From NCBI GenBank assembly GCA_023431215.1, contig JAEYXR010000007.1:1-23553 (forward strand): DNA of 23,553 nucleotides. Reading direction: 5' to 3'. How positions within the stretch are numbered: position 1 is the first letter of the stretch; each line of letters begins with the position of its first letter. The stretch is from Bacillota bacterium (lineage in GTDB: Bacteria > Bacillota > Clostridia > Oscillospirales > Ruminococcaceae). This document shows, in pieces, positions 1 through 8,114 of this stretch. The notes under the pieces are model-generated. The model saw only the letters and a program-made list of their open reading frames with translations, was not told where the DNA came from and did not search any database. The translations under genes and the position numbers were made by a program.

Positions 1-739
1 TGGTAATAGTCTCAGGAAAGGTATTGGTAAAAGAAAGCTCAACAGATAAAAAATCCATACCCTCTATTCCGGTGGCATAGCCTTCTACCGTAGGGCTGAC
101 CTGAGTTCCCAACAGCTCCATATCAAAAAATACAGTTTCCATATGAGTACCCTGCACATCAATTACGTGACCACCCACTCTGCCCAGATCCTCAGGTGCC
201 GCTGCCTTGTTGTACTCATTGGCATCGGCTGTAAAATCCATGACATAGGAGTCCCCTTGAAAATCGTCGCTCCACACCTCAGAGTACGTCAGTGAGTATT
301 CTATCACATGGGCAGGAACCTCAAACAGCAGTACACCGGTTACCTGTTCTCCTTGAGCCATGTCCCACTCATCCTCCAGCTGTTTGTCTATAAATTTGGT
401 GTAGGCTACTTGGGGCTCCGGGCAGCCCGTCCAGGTTAGTTCCCAATCGGTGCTGTACATAGGTATCGGGTCATCGGTATCCATTACCGCAACTATGGTC
501 ACTTCTACCCATAAAAAAGCACCATTCTCCTCATCTTCCGGCAGATACCCGTCTACAGTGCCCAAGAGCTTTGCCTCATTAACTGTCAGTGAAAAGAAAG
601 AGTTGGTCTGCGTTTGGGGTGCTGAGGCTGTATGGGTTTTTCCTGTACTTCTTTCCTCGGGTATGAGCGGGGAGATACTGCACCCGCAAAGAAGGAGCAG
701 TAATGCCATTAATAACGTTAATATGTGTTTATTTTTCAT
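1..739 (-). CDS. Putative lipoprotein, DUF4352-like (partial, 3' end outside window)
   Basis: An open frame runs from ATG at 739 to base 1 without a stop, giving at least 246 residues; the C-terminus lies beyond the window. The N-terminus is a lipoprotein signal: basic MKNKH, a Leu-rich core, and a lipobox-like L-C-G-C with Cys20 as the probable lipidated residue, so the mature protein should be anchored outside the membrane. The next ~30 residues are a low-complexity Ser/Thr/Gln linker. From about residue 45 the protein has beta-rich sequence (FSLTVNEAKLLG, then AFLWVEVTIV) resembling the immunoglobulin-like DUF4352/DUF5067 domains of Firmicute lipoproteins, and a similar segment seems to begin near residue 205 (VEGYATGIEGMDFLSVELSFTN), suggesting a repeat. 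RBS GGGGGTG precedes the ATG. It has its own promoter. Function unknown; the family likeness is judged by eye. Confidence 0.8.
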   Translation of the reverse strand, partial: MKNKHILTLLMALLLLLCGCSISPLIPEERSTGKTHTASAPQTQTNSFFSLTVNEAKLLGTVDGYLPEDEENGAFLWVEVTIVAVMDTDDPIPMYSTDWELTWTGCPEPQVAYTKFIDKQLEDEWDMAQGEQVTGVLLFEVPAHVIEYSLTYSEVWSDDFQGDSYVMDFTADANEYNKAAAPEDLGRVGGHVIDVQGTHMETVFFDMELLGTQVSPTVEGYATGIEGMDFLSVELSFTNTFPETIT

Positions 740-772
740 AGAAAACACCCCCATATACCATTGCTTATGCTC

Positions 773-801
773 AGTATAGTCGCAATAAAAGAGCCGGTCA
801 A
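773..801 (-). promoter_or_regulatory. Sigma-A promoter of the lipoprotein gene
   Basis: Reading the minus strand, TTGACC (801-796) and TATACT (778-773) are separated by exactly 17 bp. The predicted start of transcription near 766 leaves a leader of about 27 nt before the ATG at 739. It lies downstream of no other gene, so the lipoprotein is probably its own transcription unit. Confidence 0.8.
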
Positions 802-847
802 TGAAAAGCCGTTAAACAAGCTGTTGTATGCGCTGGATATGTGATAT

Positions 848-882
848 AAAAAAGGCGGTGACCGCATTTTGCAGCCACCGCT
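848..882 (-). terminator. Rho-independent terminator of the liv operon
   Basis: On the minus strand, just after the livF stop, GCGGTGGCTGC pairs with GCGGTCACCGC (9 of 11 positions) around an AAAAT loop and is followed by TTTTTT. It closes the livHMGF transcript. Confidence 0.75.
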
Positions 883-892
883 CAATATTTTG

Positions 893-1597
893 TTATGCAC
901 CCAGGTATGCTTTACGGACCTGATCGTTGCCCAGCATTTCCTGTGCGTTGCCTGACATTACCACATTGCCGGTTTCCAGTACATAGGCACGGTGGGCAAT
1001 GGAAAGCGCCATTTTTGCATTCTGCTCTACCAGCAGCACGGTAATACCGCTTTGATTCAGCTCTACCACAATATTAAAAATCTCTTTTACCAACAGGGGA
1101 GAAAGACCCATGGAGGGCTCATCCAGCAGCAAAATACGCGGCTTGCTCATGAGAGCCCGCCCCATTGCCAGCATTTGCTGCTCGCCGCCGGACAAAGTGC
1201 CTGCCAGCTGCTTTCTGCGCTCTAGCAAACGGGGAAAACGCTGAAATACGTCCTTCATGTCTTTTTCTATCTGACCTTTATCGTTGCGGTAAAAGGCGCC
1301 CATCTCCAAGTTTTCTTCTACACTCATAGAAGCAAAAATATGGCGGCCTTCGGGCACGTGTGCCATGCCAAGGGTGACAATTTTATGGGGCTCTACCGCC
1401 ATCAGGTCGGTGCCCTCCAGCAGAATAGAACCGGAGGAGGCTTTTTTTAGCCCGGTGATGGTATGTAAAATGGTGGTTTTTCCTGCACCGTTTGCCCCAA
1501 TGAGCGAGACAATCTCTCCCTCGCGCACCTCCAGACTGACATTGTGAATGGCGTGGATGGCACCGTAGGAGACATTGATATCCGATACTTTTAACAT
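893..1597 (-). CDS. livF: Branched-chain amino-acid ABC transporter ATP-binding protein LivF
   Basis: One of the two ATPases that power the Liv/HAAT-type importer at the cytoplasmic face of the membrane. The 234-residue length is that of LivF. Walker A is GANGAGKT (34-41), the signature LSGGEQQ (135-141), Walker B ILLLDE (155-160) with catalytic Glu160. The segment VLLVEQNAKMAL replaces the usual H-loop histidine with the Glu-Gln-Asn that is typical of LivF. The C-terminus KAYLGA is also typical. ATG at 1597 follows GGAGGAG with suitable spacing, 13 bp after the livG stop. It is the last gene of livHMGF and is followed by a terminator. Substrate preference (Leu/Ile/Val, or other amino acids or amides) cannot be read from the ATPase. 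Confidence 0.95.
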   Translation of the reverse strand: MLKVSDINVSYGAIHAIHNVSLEVREGEIVSLIGANGAGKTTILHTITGLKKASSGSILLEGTDLMAVEPHKIVTLGMAHVPEGRHIFASMSVEENLEMGAFYRNDKGQIEKDMKDVFQRFPRLLERRKQLAGTLSGGEQQMLAMGRALMSKPRILLLDEPSMGLSPLLVKEIFNIVVELNQSGITVLLVEQNAKMALSIAHRAYVLETGNVVMSGNAQEMLGNDQVRKAYLGA

Positions 1598-1610
1598 AGC
1601 TTCTCCTCCT

Positions 1611-2378
1611 TTAATCCGCGCCCAAATAGGCTTCTACCACTCGTGGGTTGTTGGCAACCTCAAAGGGGGTGCCGGTGGCAATAATTTGGCCGTAGTCAAT
1701 GACCACAATGCGCTCGCAAATACTCATAACCAGACTCATATCATGCTCAATGAGCAAAATAGAGGTGTCAAATTTATCCCGGATAATGGTAATGGCCTCC
1801 ATAAGCTCCGCAGTTTCTGTGGGGTTCATACCTGCGGCAGGCTCATCCAACAGCAAAATCTTTGCCCCCGTGGCAATGGCACGGGCAATTTCCAGCTTGC
1901 GCTGCCGTCCGTAGGGCATATTGCAGGCCACCACGTCTGCCATATCCTCCATATGCAGCACCGCCAAAATTTCTCTGGCCTTGCGGTCAATTTCTGCTTC
2001 CTCCCGCCAGTAACCGGGGCCCCGCAGCATGGCGCTGGCAATGGAATATTTCATATGCTGGTTAAACGCTACTTTAACATTATCCAGCACGGTGAGTTCC
2101 TTAAACAGGCGGATGTTTTGAAAGGTACGGGCAATGCCCTCTTTTACCATCTCGTGAGGCTTTTTGTTGACCATGGGCTTTCCGTCAATGTAAACCATCC
2201 CCTCAGTGGGCTTATACACGCCGGTAAGCAGGTTGAAAATTGTGGTTTTTCCCGCACCGTTGGGGCCGATAAGGCCCACCAGCTCGCCGTGGAACATCTC
2301 CAGAGCAAAGCCCTCTACGGCTTTGAGGCCGCCAAAAGTGATGCCGAGATTTTCGGCCTTTAATACTGCCTGTGCCAT
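1611..2378 (-). CDS. livG: Branched-chain amino-acid ABC transporter ATP-binding protein LivG
   Basis: The second ATPase of the importer, 255 residues. Walker A is GPNGAGKT (38-45), the signature segment is MPYGRQRKLE (154-163; LivG proteins commonly have SYGxQRxLE rather than LSGGQ), Walker B ILLLDEP (174-180) and the H-loop EHDM (211-214). The C-terminus EAYLGAD is typical of LivG. The start chosen is ATG 2378: it is preceded by GGAGGAGG and its A overlaps the livM stop (TGATG), a standard translational coupling. A longer frame back to 2492 would add 38 residues read out of frame over the livM C-terminus and is rejected. It works with LivF, LivH and LivM. Confidence 0.95.
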   Translation of the reverse strand: MAQAVLKAENLGITFGGLKAVEGFALEMFHGELVGLIGPNGAGKTTIFNLLTGVYKPTEGMVYIDGKPMVNKKPHEMVKEGIARTFQNIRLFKELTVLDNVKVAFNQHMKYSIASAMLRGPGYWREEAEIDRKAREILAVLHMEDMADVVACNMPYGRQRKLEIARAIATGAKILLLDEPAAGMNPTETAELMEAITIIRDKFDTSILLIEHDMSLVMSICERIVVIDYGQIIATGTPFEVANNPRVVEAYLGAD

Positions 2379-3454
2379 CACTTGACCTCCTCCTTCTGTG
2401 TTTCTGCCTTGTTCTTGCCTGTTAGCTTGCTCCATAGCTTTGCCAGTGACGGGGGCAGGGTCAACTTTGTTTTGCCGGTAATCACTGCCCATGCCTGATC
2501 CAGCACACGGGTCAGCGAGAATTCGTAGCGGCCAAACAAGCCGGAAGGCTTAAAGATCATCACCAGAATTAGAGCCAGAGAGTAGATAATCATGCGATAG
2601 TCGGAGAACACACGGAGCAGTTCCGGCAGTGCGGTAAGACCGATGGCAGCAACAATGGAGCCGGTAAGAGAGCCCATACCGCCCAATACCACCATGACAA
2701 GAATATCGATAGATTTATTAAAGTTGAAGTTTGCGGCACCCAACACGGTGTAATGCTGAGCATAAATACCACCTGCCACTCCGGCAAAAAATGCGGCAAT
2801 GACAAATGCCAGCACCTTGTAATAGGTGTTGTTGATGCCCGAAGCCGAGGCTGCAATGTCATCCTCACGGATGGCGGTAATGGCACGGCCGTGGCGGGAA
2901 CGCACAAAGGTAAACATAATGGCAACACAAACCACCATAATGAGAAATACAATATTCAGCTTTGCCAGCTTGGGGATACCCTTGAGTCCCTGGGCACCAC
3001 CGGTGACATTGGGCATATTTTCAATGATTGAGCGAATGATTTCGCCAAAACCCAGGGTAATAATGGCAAGGTAGTCGCCTTTGAGCCTTAGGGCAGGCAC
3101 ACCCACCAAGAGGCCGAACAGTGCGGCAATTAAGCCGCCCACAATTAAAGAAATCAGGAATCTGGCCAAATCAGGCAAGCCTGTCACATTCAAAGAAAAC
3201 AATGCCGCGCTGTATGCACCAATAGACATAAATCCGGCATGGCCCAGGGCAATCTGCCCCAAAAAGCCGGTGGTCAGATTTAGGGATGTGGCCAGAATAA
3301 TGTTGATAAAAATGAGCATCATGATTCCCTGCATGGTACGGCTGAGAACACGACCTGCCACCAGCTGATTGAGCAGCAGATACAAAGCCACAATAACAAT
3401 GAGGTTGATGAGATAGGCCTTAGCGACCTTTTTGCCTTTATTTGTCAGTTTCAT
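2378..3454 (-). CDS. livM: Branched-chain amino-acid ABC transporter permease LivM
   Basis: Integral membrane permease of 358 residues with about nine hydrophobic segments (the first at ~13-31). Conserved family features are the LNLTTGFLGQIALGHAGFMSIGAY block (58-81) and the cytoplasmic ATPase-docking loop RSRHGRAITAIREDDIAA (185-202). The C-terminus after ~310 is a basic, cytoplasmic tail (about 48 residues, Lys-rich), longer than in many homologues. ATG 3454 lies 6 bp beyond the livH stop with AAGGTG upstream. It forms the translocation path as a heterodimer with LivH. Confidence 0.94.
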   Translation of the reverse strand: MKLTNKGKKVAKAYLINLIVIVALYLLLNQLVAGRVLSRTMQGIMMLIFINIILATSLNLTTGFLGQIALGHAGFMSIGAYSAALFSLNVTGLPDLARFLISLIVGGLIAALFGLLVGVPALRLKGDYLAIITLGFGEIIRSIIENMPNVTGGAQGLKGIPKLAKLNIVFLIMVVCVAIMFTFVRSRHGRAITAIREDDIAASASGINNTYYKVLAFVIAAFFAGVAGGIYAQHYTVLGAANFNFNKSIDILVMVVLGGMGSLTGSIVAAIGLTALPELLRVFSDYRMIIYSLALILVMIFKPSGLFGRYEFSLTRVLDQAWAVITGKTKLTLPPSLAKLWSKLTGKNKAETQKEEVK

Positions 3455-3460
3455 GCTGCT

Positions 3461-4384
3461 TTACACCTTCTCTCCCACATTTTTACCCAAAATTCCTGCA
3501 GGCTTAATGAGCAGCACCAAAATCAAAATACCAAACACCACAGCATCTGCCAGCTGTGAAGATATGTAACCTTTGGTAAGGCTTTCGGCCAGGCCGATGA
3601 CAATGCCGCCCAGCATGGCACCGGGAATGCTGCCGATACCGCCCAAAACAGCGGCAATAAACGCCTTAAGACCCAGCATAGAACCCATATAGGGCTGTAC
3701 CTGGGGGTACTTTGCACAGTACATCATAGCAGCCACCGCTGCCAGACCGGAGCCAATGGCAAAGGTAAGGGAAATGGTGCGGTTGGTGTTGATGCCCATA
3801 AGTATAGCCGCCTGCTTATCCTCTGAAACAGCACGCATGGCTTTTCCCATTTTTGTTTTTTTGATAAAAAGCTGCAGCAGCAGCATGACACAGACTGAAA
3901 TTACAATGGTAATTACCGACACACTGTCAATTTGAATGGGGCCAAGATGCACCGGAGAAGCCTGAAAAATGGTGCTTACCGGACGAGGTGAGGAGCCCAG
4001 AATCAGCAGTGCCGTGTTCTGAAGCAGCAGGCTGACAGCAATGGCGGTAATAAGTGCCGAAAGACTGTTGGCGCCTCTCAGCGGCTTATAGGCCACCTTT
4101 TCAGTGGTGACGCCAATGGCCACGCAAACGGCTATGCCACCCAATACACAAAGCCAGGCAGGCAGACCCAGCTGAATTAGGAAGGGCACAGTAAACACAG
4201 CTACATAGCCACCTACCATAATAAAGTCGCCATGGGCAAAGTTAATAAGCCTGATGATACCGTATACCATGGTGTAGCCAAGGGCCACCAGTGCATAGAT
4301 ACCGCCAACCTGTATGCCGTTAATAAGCTGTTTGATGAACAGGACAGTTGATGCTGACATGAGTGTTTTCGCCTCGCCTTTCAT
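3461..4384 (-). CDS. livH: Branched-chain amino-acid ABC transporter permease LivH
   Basis: Permease partner of LivM, about 307 residues. The N-terminal block LINGIQVGGIYALVALGYTMVYGIIRLINFAHGDFIMVGGY is the family hallmark, and the docking loop MGKAMRAVSEDKQAAILMGIN is present. About eight hydrophobic segments. Start choice: ATG 4384 has GGGAG five bases upstream; ATG 4360 (MSASTVLF, 299 residues) is closer to the usual family start but has a poorer RBS; an in-frame start at 4462 would run over the promoter leader and has no support. First gene of livHMGF, driven by its own promoter at 4473-4501 and by read-through from livK. Confidence 0.93.
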   Translation of the reverse strand: MKGEAKTLMSASTVLFIKQLINGIQVGGIYALVALGYTMVYGIIRLINFAHGDFIMVGGYVAVFTVPFLIQLGLPAWLCVLGGIAVCVAIGVTTEKVAYKPLRGANSLSALITAIAVSLLLQNTALLILGSSPRPVSTIFQASPVHLGPIQIDSVSVITIVISVCVMLLLQLFIKKTKMGKAMRAVSEDKQAAILMGINTNRTISLTFAIGSGLAAVAAMMYCAKYPQVQPYMGSMLGLKAFIAAVLGGIGSIPGAMLGGIVIGLAESLTKGYISSQLADAVVFGILILVLLIKPAGILGKNVGEKV

Positions 4385-4472
4385 TCTTTCTCCCGTTTTT
4401 GGGCTTGCAGTGGGAAGAAAGTTACTGGGGTCACACAGCAAATTTGTCCGCTGTGCGCACACGATAGTATTT

Positions 4473-4501
4473 ATTATAGTAGAAAATTGTCAGTTTAGCA
4501 A
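4473..4501 (-). promoter_or_regulatory. Internal promoter for livHMGF
   Basis: On the minus strand TTGCTA (4501-4496) and TATAAT (4478-4473) are 17 bp apart. It lies between the terminator after livK and livH, so the membrane and ATPase genes can be transcribed apart from the binding-protein gene. Predicted start near 4466, about 80 nt before livH. Confidence 0.75.
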
Positions 4502-4551
4502 TGCAAATTGATGATATTGTAACGCTTTTATTTGTAAAACAGCAAAAAGAT

Positions 4552-4591
4552 AAAAAGAAAGGGCAGGGAATTTTACGCTCCCTGCCCTTTT
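4552..4591 (-). terminator. Terminator/attenuator between livK and livH
   Basis: A perfect 9-bp stem GGGCAGGGA / TCCCTGCCC (4561-4569 with 4579-4587) with a 9-nt loop; on the minus strand it is followed by TTTCTTTTT. It sits ~35 bp after the livK stop. The usual result is a high level of binding-protein mRNA with partial read-through into the permease genes (inference). Confidence 0.85.
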
Positions 4592-4624
4592 GTAGCATCA
4601 AAGAAAGCCATTGCCTATGGTTAA

Positions 4625-5830
4625 TTAGGCAGTGATTTTAACAGCCAGCTCAGCCTTGCCGTCAACAAACTTGGTGATGGCAACACTCTTGATGGGGTCG
4701 CCGTTGGCATCAAAGGTGATGTGGCCGGTAACGCCGTCAATCTCGGTGGCAGCCAGAGCATCTACAATGGCCTGAGAGTCGGTAGAGCCGGCATTTTCAA
4801 TGGCCTTGGCCATGATGTAAGCGGAGTCATAACCCAGAGCAGCAAAAGCGTTGGGAGCTTCGCCGTATAGTTTTTCGTAATTGGCCAGGAAGTTGACAAC
4901 TACTTCAGCGGTATCGCTGGTGGTGTAGTGGTTGGAGAAATAGCCGTCGTTGGCGTCAGATACCTTGTCGGCGGGCATTGCACCCAGTACGCCGTCCCAG
5001 CCGTCGCCGCCCAGGATAGCACCCTTGTAGCCGGCGGTGCGGGCCTGAGAAATTGCCAAAGATACATCACCGTAGTAGTCGGGGATAAACAGAGCCTCGG
5101 GGGCTGCGCTGACAATCTTGTTGAGAATGGTGGTAAAGTCGGTGTCGGCAGTTGCATAAGCTTCGTAAGCTACAAGCTCCATACCCTTGTCGGCAGCCTG
5201 AGCCTTAAAGGACTCGGCCAGACCCATGGAGTAGTCGGAACCGCTGTCGTACATTACGGCAACCTTCTTGGCTTTCAGCTCATCGGCAGCAAAGGTAGCC
5301 ATAACCTTGCCCTGGAAGGGGTCCATAAAGCAGGTACGGAACACGTTGGGGCCAATGGTGGTAATTTCGGCAGCAGTACCGGTAGCGGTGAGCATAGGCA
5401 TATTGTCATCTTTGGCAACCTCTGCAACAGCCACGCAGGGCTTGGAGGTTACGTCACCGATGAGCGCAACGATACCCTGGTCGTACAGGTTGTTGTAGGC
5501 GTTAACAGCCTCGGAGGGATCGCCGCGTTCGTCCAGAACAATCAGCTCAATCTGCTGACCGCCAATGCCGCCTGCAGCGTTGATTTCGTCAATGCCCATT
5601 TTTATGCCGTTGGTGGCAGCAATACCATAGACAGAAACATCACCGGTCAAAGGAGCCAAAACACCGACCTTGATAGGGCCGTCAAAGCTTGCAGCGGGGG
5701 CTTCTCCGGAAGCGTCACCGGAAGCAGGGGTGCTGCTGGCAGGAGCAGAGGAAGCGGTGGCAGAGCTGCCGCAGGCTGCCATGGTCAAAACCATCAATGC
5801 AGCAACCAGCAGTGACAATGCTTTTTTCAT
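4625..5830 (-). CDS. livK: Branched-chain amino-acid ABC transporter substrate-binding lipoprotein LivK
   Basis: Extracellular solute receptor of the Liv importer (type I periplasmic-binding fold, Peripla_BP_6), 401 residues. Signal peptide MKKALSLLVAALMVLTMAAC ends in lipobox M-A-A-C with Cys20 lipidated, followed by a Ser/Ala/Pro linker to ~residue 50. Then IKVGVLAPLTGDVSVYG, GIKMGIDEINAAGGIGGQQIELIVLDERGDPSEAV and the GDVTSKPC block, all typical of LivK/BraC. The start is ATG 5830 because GGAAGG is 8 nt upstream of it; a TTG two codons earlier (5836) would be only 2 nt from the RBS. Transcribed from a good promoter at 6012-6040 with a ~175-nt leader. The ligand cannot be assigned from sequence alone. 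Confidence 0.94.
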   Translation of the reverse strand: MKKALSLLVAALMVLTMAACGSSATASSAPASSTPASGDASGEAPAASFDGPIKVGVLAPLTGDVSVYGIAATNGIKMGIDEINAAGGIGGQQIELIVLDERGDPSEAVNAYNNLYDQGIVALIGDVTSKPCVAVAEVAKDDNMPMLTATGTAAEITTIGPNVFRTCFMDPFQGKVMATFAADELKAKKVAVMYDSGSDYSMGLAESFKAQAADKGMELVAYEAYATADTDFTTILNKIVSAAPEALFIPDYYGDVSLAISQARTAGYKGAILGGDGWDGVLGAMPADKVSDANDGYFSNHYTTSDTAEVVVNFLANYEKLYGEAPNAFAALGYDSAYIMAKAIENAGSTDSQAIVDALAATEIDGVTGHITFDANGDPIKSVAITKFVDGKAELAVKITA

Positions 5831-6011
5831 AATCAATACCTTCCTTTTCTGGTTTGGGGCATGTTAACGCCGATAGCTTACATTCAAAAAGATATCTTGA
5901 ATGCGAATGCGCATCTGCGACAAGCCCTGGTTATTTGTAAAATGAACAACAGGCTTTGCTTTGGGTCTATTCAATTTAAAACGTTAAACTGATAAAGTCT
6001 GTTATTGACTC

Positions 6012-6040
6012 ATTATAGTTTTTTAGCTGTTAAAAATCAA
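6012..6040 (-). promoter_or_regulatory. Sigma-A promoter of livK
   Basis: On the minus strand TTGATT (6040-6035) and a perfect TATAAT (6017-6012) are spaced 17 bp. Predicted start near 6005, giving an unusually long ~175-nt leader before livK. Within the leader are the palindrome AAGATATCTT (about 5889-5898, flanked by TTCA/TGAA) and ATGCGCAT; no known riboswitch was recognised there. Confidence 0.8.
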
Positions 6041-6452
6041 TTGGTGTTTTACCTAAGGATATCTGACACTTGCTGTTAGATTTCCATACTATTGCTAAAA
6101 AACAGGAGCTAAAAACTTTGAAAATAGCAACACAAACCTATCAATATAAAATTTTTGGGTATATTTTATGCATGATTTTTTTATTTTTAAGCAAATACAG
6201 TGCTATTCACACTTTATCTTAATGGACGATAAAATTTCTTTAACAATTATTCATAAGACTGCTTATGTTTCTTCAATCGTCCTTCACAATAGTTGGGTAT
6301 GATAATAGCATCAACACAAGAGGTTCAAGCAAACAAGTGATAAACCCATTGTTCAGCAAGGTCTTCAAAACAAAAATGGTAATGCCGCAGCTTTAAGCGG
6401 CTAATCAATAAAGCATTCTAAAATTTTTATGAGTATATAAGGAGGAGTTTCC
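6041..6452. other. AT-rich intergenic region between divergent livK and htrA
   Basis: About 410 bp with no supportable gene. It is AT-rich and must hold the htrA promoter, for which the best guess is a -10-like TATGATAAT at 6298-6306 without a convincing -35. A small GCCGC...GCGGC hairpin lies near 6384-6401, in the presumed htrA leader. Nothing else was recognised. Confidence 0.5.
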
Positions 6453-7787
6453 ATGAACGATTTTGAAGCTAACAATCATCAATGGAATGGCAGCGAACAT
6501 AACCGTCCATATTCCGCCGGACAAACCCCTGTTTCCGGCAACCCTATGGGCGGTAACGATGGTGAACACTACAATGAAATTCCCGGCCAGTTTCAATATT
6601 TATTCAAAAACCAGCAGCCTGTCTCGGAGCAGCCCTCTGAACCACCCAAAAAGCAGAAAAAGCACCGTGGCCGCCGCTTTGCAAAAACATCCGGTATTGT
6701 GGCGCTTTGCATGATACTCTCTTTGGGTGCCGGCTTTGGCGGCGGATATGCAGCCATTAAGCTGTTTGGCGGCAGCAACACAGTATTGTACCAGGCAGTT
6801 CCCGAACAAAACAACATAACCGGTACATCTTCCGGTACCAGTTCACCCGTGGCAGATGTGGTAAGCCGCATCTCGCCAACAGTGGTAGAAATCACCACCG
6901 AGGTAATGACCACCGGCTCCCGCCTGCAGCAGTATATTACCACGGGTGCAGGCAGCGGTGTCATCATTACCCAGGACGGCTTCATTGTTACCAACAATCA
7001 TGTCATCAACGGGGCAAGCAAAATTACCGTTACCCTGTACAATGGCGAAAAGCATGATGCAACCCTTATCGGCACCGATTCCAAAACCGACCTTGCAGTG
7101 CTTAAAATAGATGTTTCTGGTCTGACTCCTGCAGTGTTTGGAGACTCCGATAGCCTTTTAGTAGGCGAAGACGCCATTGTCATAGGCAACCCCCTTGGAC
7201 AACTGGGCGGTACCGTAACCAACGGCATCATCAGTGCCAAGAGCCGTGATGTTACCATAGACGGCGAGACGAAGAATCTGTTGCAGACCAATGCGGCGGT
7301 AAACCCCGGTAACTCCGGTGGCGGTTTGTTTGACAACAAGGGCAATCTCATTGGTATTGTCAATGCAAAGTCCTCCGGATCTGATGTGGAGGGTCTGGGC
7401 TTTGCAATTCCCATCAACACTGCCCGCATCGTCATTGAAGACCTCATTACCAAGGGGTATGTTTCCGGCAGACCCTCCATGGGCGTTATGCTGCTGGATA
7501 TTCTGGATTTTCAAACCGCAATGCGCTATCAGGTTAACCGCCTTGGCACCTATGTCAGCGAAGTTACCGAAGGCTCGGGTGCCGAAAAAGCAGGGCTGCG
7601 TACCGGAGACTATATTCTTAGTGCCGACGGCAAAGAGATTGCCTCCTCCACAGACCTAAAAGAGATTATCGATGGCCACAATGTAGGAGATACCGTAAAC
7701 CTTACCATTTTGCGGGGCGGCTCTGTTGTAGAGCTCCCTGTGGTCTTGGGTGAATATTCCCCGGCAAAGGTGTCTACCAAAGCCTGA
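6453..7787 (+). CDS. htrA: Membrane-anchored HtrA/DegP-like serine protease with one PDZ domain
   Basis: Surface quality-control protease that degrades or refolds misfolded exported proteins. 444 residues. Residues 1-78 are a hydrophilic cytoplasmic N-terminus rich in Asn/Gly/Pro and ending in a basic patch (KKQKKHRGRR). One membrane segment lies at ~79-103, then a linker to ~133. The trypsin-like domain (~134-335) has the full triad: His183 in TNNHV, Asp213 in TDLAVLK, Ser288 in GNSGGG. A single PDZ domain spans ~340-430 (GTYVSEVTEGSGAEKAGL, GDYILSADGKEI). This type II topology is the Gram-positive HtrA form. ATG 6453 has AGGAGG seven bases upstream. Monocistronic; followed by the hairpin-rich region at 7836-8020. 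Confidence 0.95.
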   Translation: MNDFEANNHQWNGSEHNRPYSAGQTPVSGNPMGGNDGEHYNEIPGQFQYLFKNQQPVSEQPSEPPKKQKKHRGRRFAKTSGIVALCMILSLGAGFGGGYAAIKLFGGSNTVLYQAVPEQNNITGTSSGTSSPVADVVSRISPTVVEITTEVMTTGSRLQQYITTGAGSGVIITQDGFIVTNNHVINGASKITVTLYNGEKHDATLIGTDSKTDLAVLKIDVSGLTPAVFGDSDSLLVGEDAIVIGNPLGQLGGTVTNGIISAKSRDVTIDGETKNLLQTNAAVNPGNSGGGLFDNKGNLIGIVNAKSSGSDVEGLGFAIPINTARIVIEDLITKGYVSGRPSMGVMLLDILDFQTAMRYQVNRLGTYVSEVTEGSGAEKAGLRTGDYILSADGKEIASSTDLKEIIDGHNVGDTVNLTILRGGSVVELPVVLGEYSPAKVSTKA

Positions 7788-7835
7788 TGATAATACTTTG
7801 AAAAGCCTTACACAGCCGGCAATGCTGACTGTTTG

Positions 7836-8020
7836 TATATAGGGGGAGCACCCACCCCCTCCCCCACCTTCAAACATGACCTCCACTTTCCTCTTTTTCA
7901 TTTTGGCGTGTTACCACGCCCATGCTGTTACATCCCGCCGGGTGGTCGGAACACCGGTCCGGCGGGCAACAGACCAAATTTACCGCAGCCTGTTTGCAGG
8001 TGGGCGGTTTTTTTATTTTA
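7836..8020 (+). ncRNA. Candidate structured small RNA or htrA 3' UTR
   Basis: Four hairpins follow each other without a reading frame. (1) GGGGGAG (7842-7848) with CTCCCCC (7859-7865). (2) GGCGTG-TTAC-CACGCC (7904-7919). (3) An outer CTGTT/AACAG enclosing CCCGCCGG/CCGGCGGG (about 7926-7975), with an inner GGTG/CACC stem and loop GTCGGAA. (4) The terminator at 7982-8014. Between hairpins 1 and 2 lies an unstructured pyrimidine-rich stretch containing ACCTCC and TTTCCTC, complementary to Shine-Dalgarno sequences, as seen in C-rich sRNAs of Firmicutes. A TATATA at 7836-7841 could be its -10, but no clear -35 was found, so it may simply be the processed end of the htrA mRNA. No known RNA family was recognised. 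Confidence 0.4.
7982..8014 (+). terminator. Rho-independent terminator after htrA / candidate RNA
   Basis: ACCGC-AG-CCTG-TTTG-CAGG-TGG-GCGGT followed by seven T residues. The stem has an internal loop, but the GC outer stem and T run make it a credible terminator of the + strand transcript. Confidence 0.75.
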
Positions 8021-8114
8021 TTCATCTTTTTTCTATGGTACAATAACTACAAAGTAGCTCTTATATGGGTTGCATAACCGTCCATCTTGTGTTGGTAGCT
8101 AAGATGAGAACTTT

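Noticed and set aside
450..779. 109-codon + strand frame at the left end
   Set aside because: Opposite the lipoprotein gene, which has a signal peptide, RBS and promoter; the + frame has none.
4928..5815. Long + strand frame opposite livK
   Set aside because: Gly/Val/Asn-rich shadow of the livK coding strand; no start signal and livK is unmistakable.
7926..7975. T-box or HDV-like ribozyme at the GC-rich hairpin after htrA
   Set aside because: GGGTGG and GGGCAAC strings are suggestive, but the T-box bulge and specifier and the HDV double pseudoknot are absent, and no aminoacylation gene follows.
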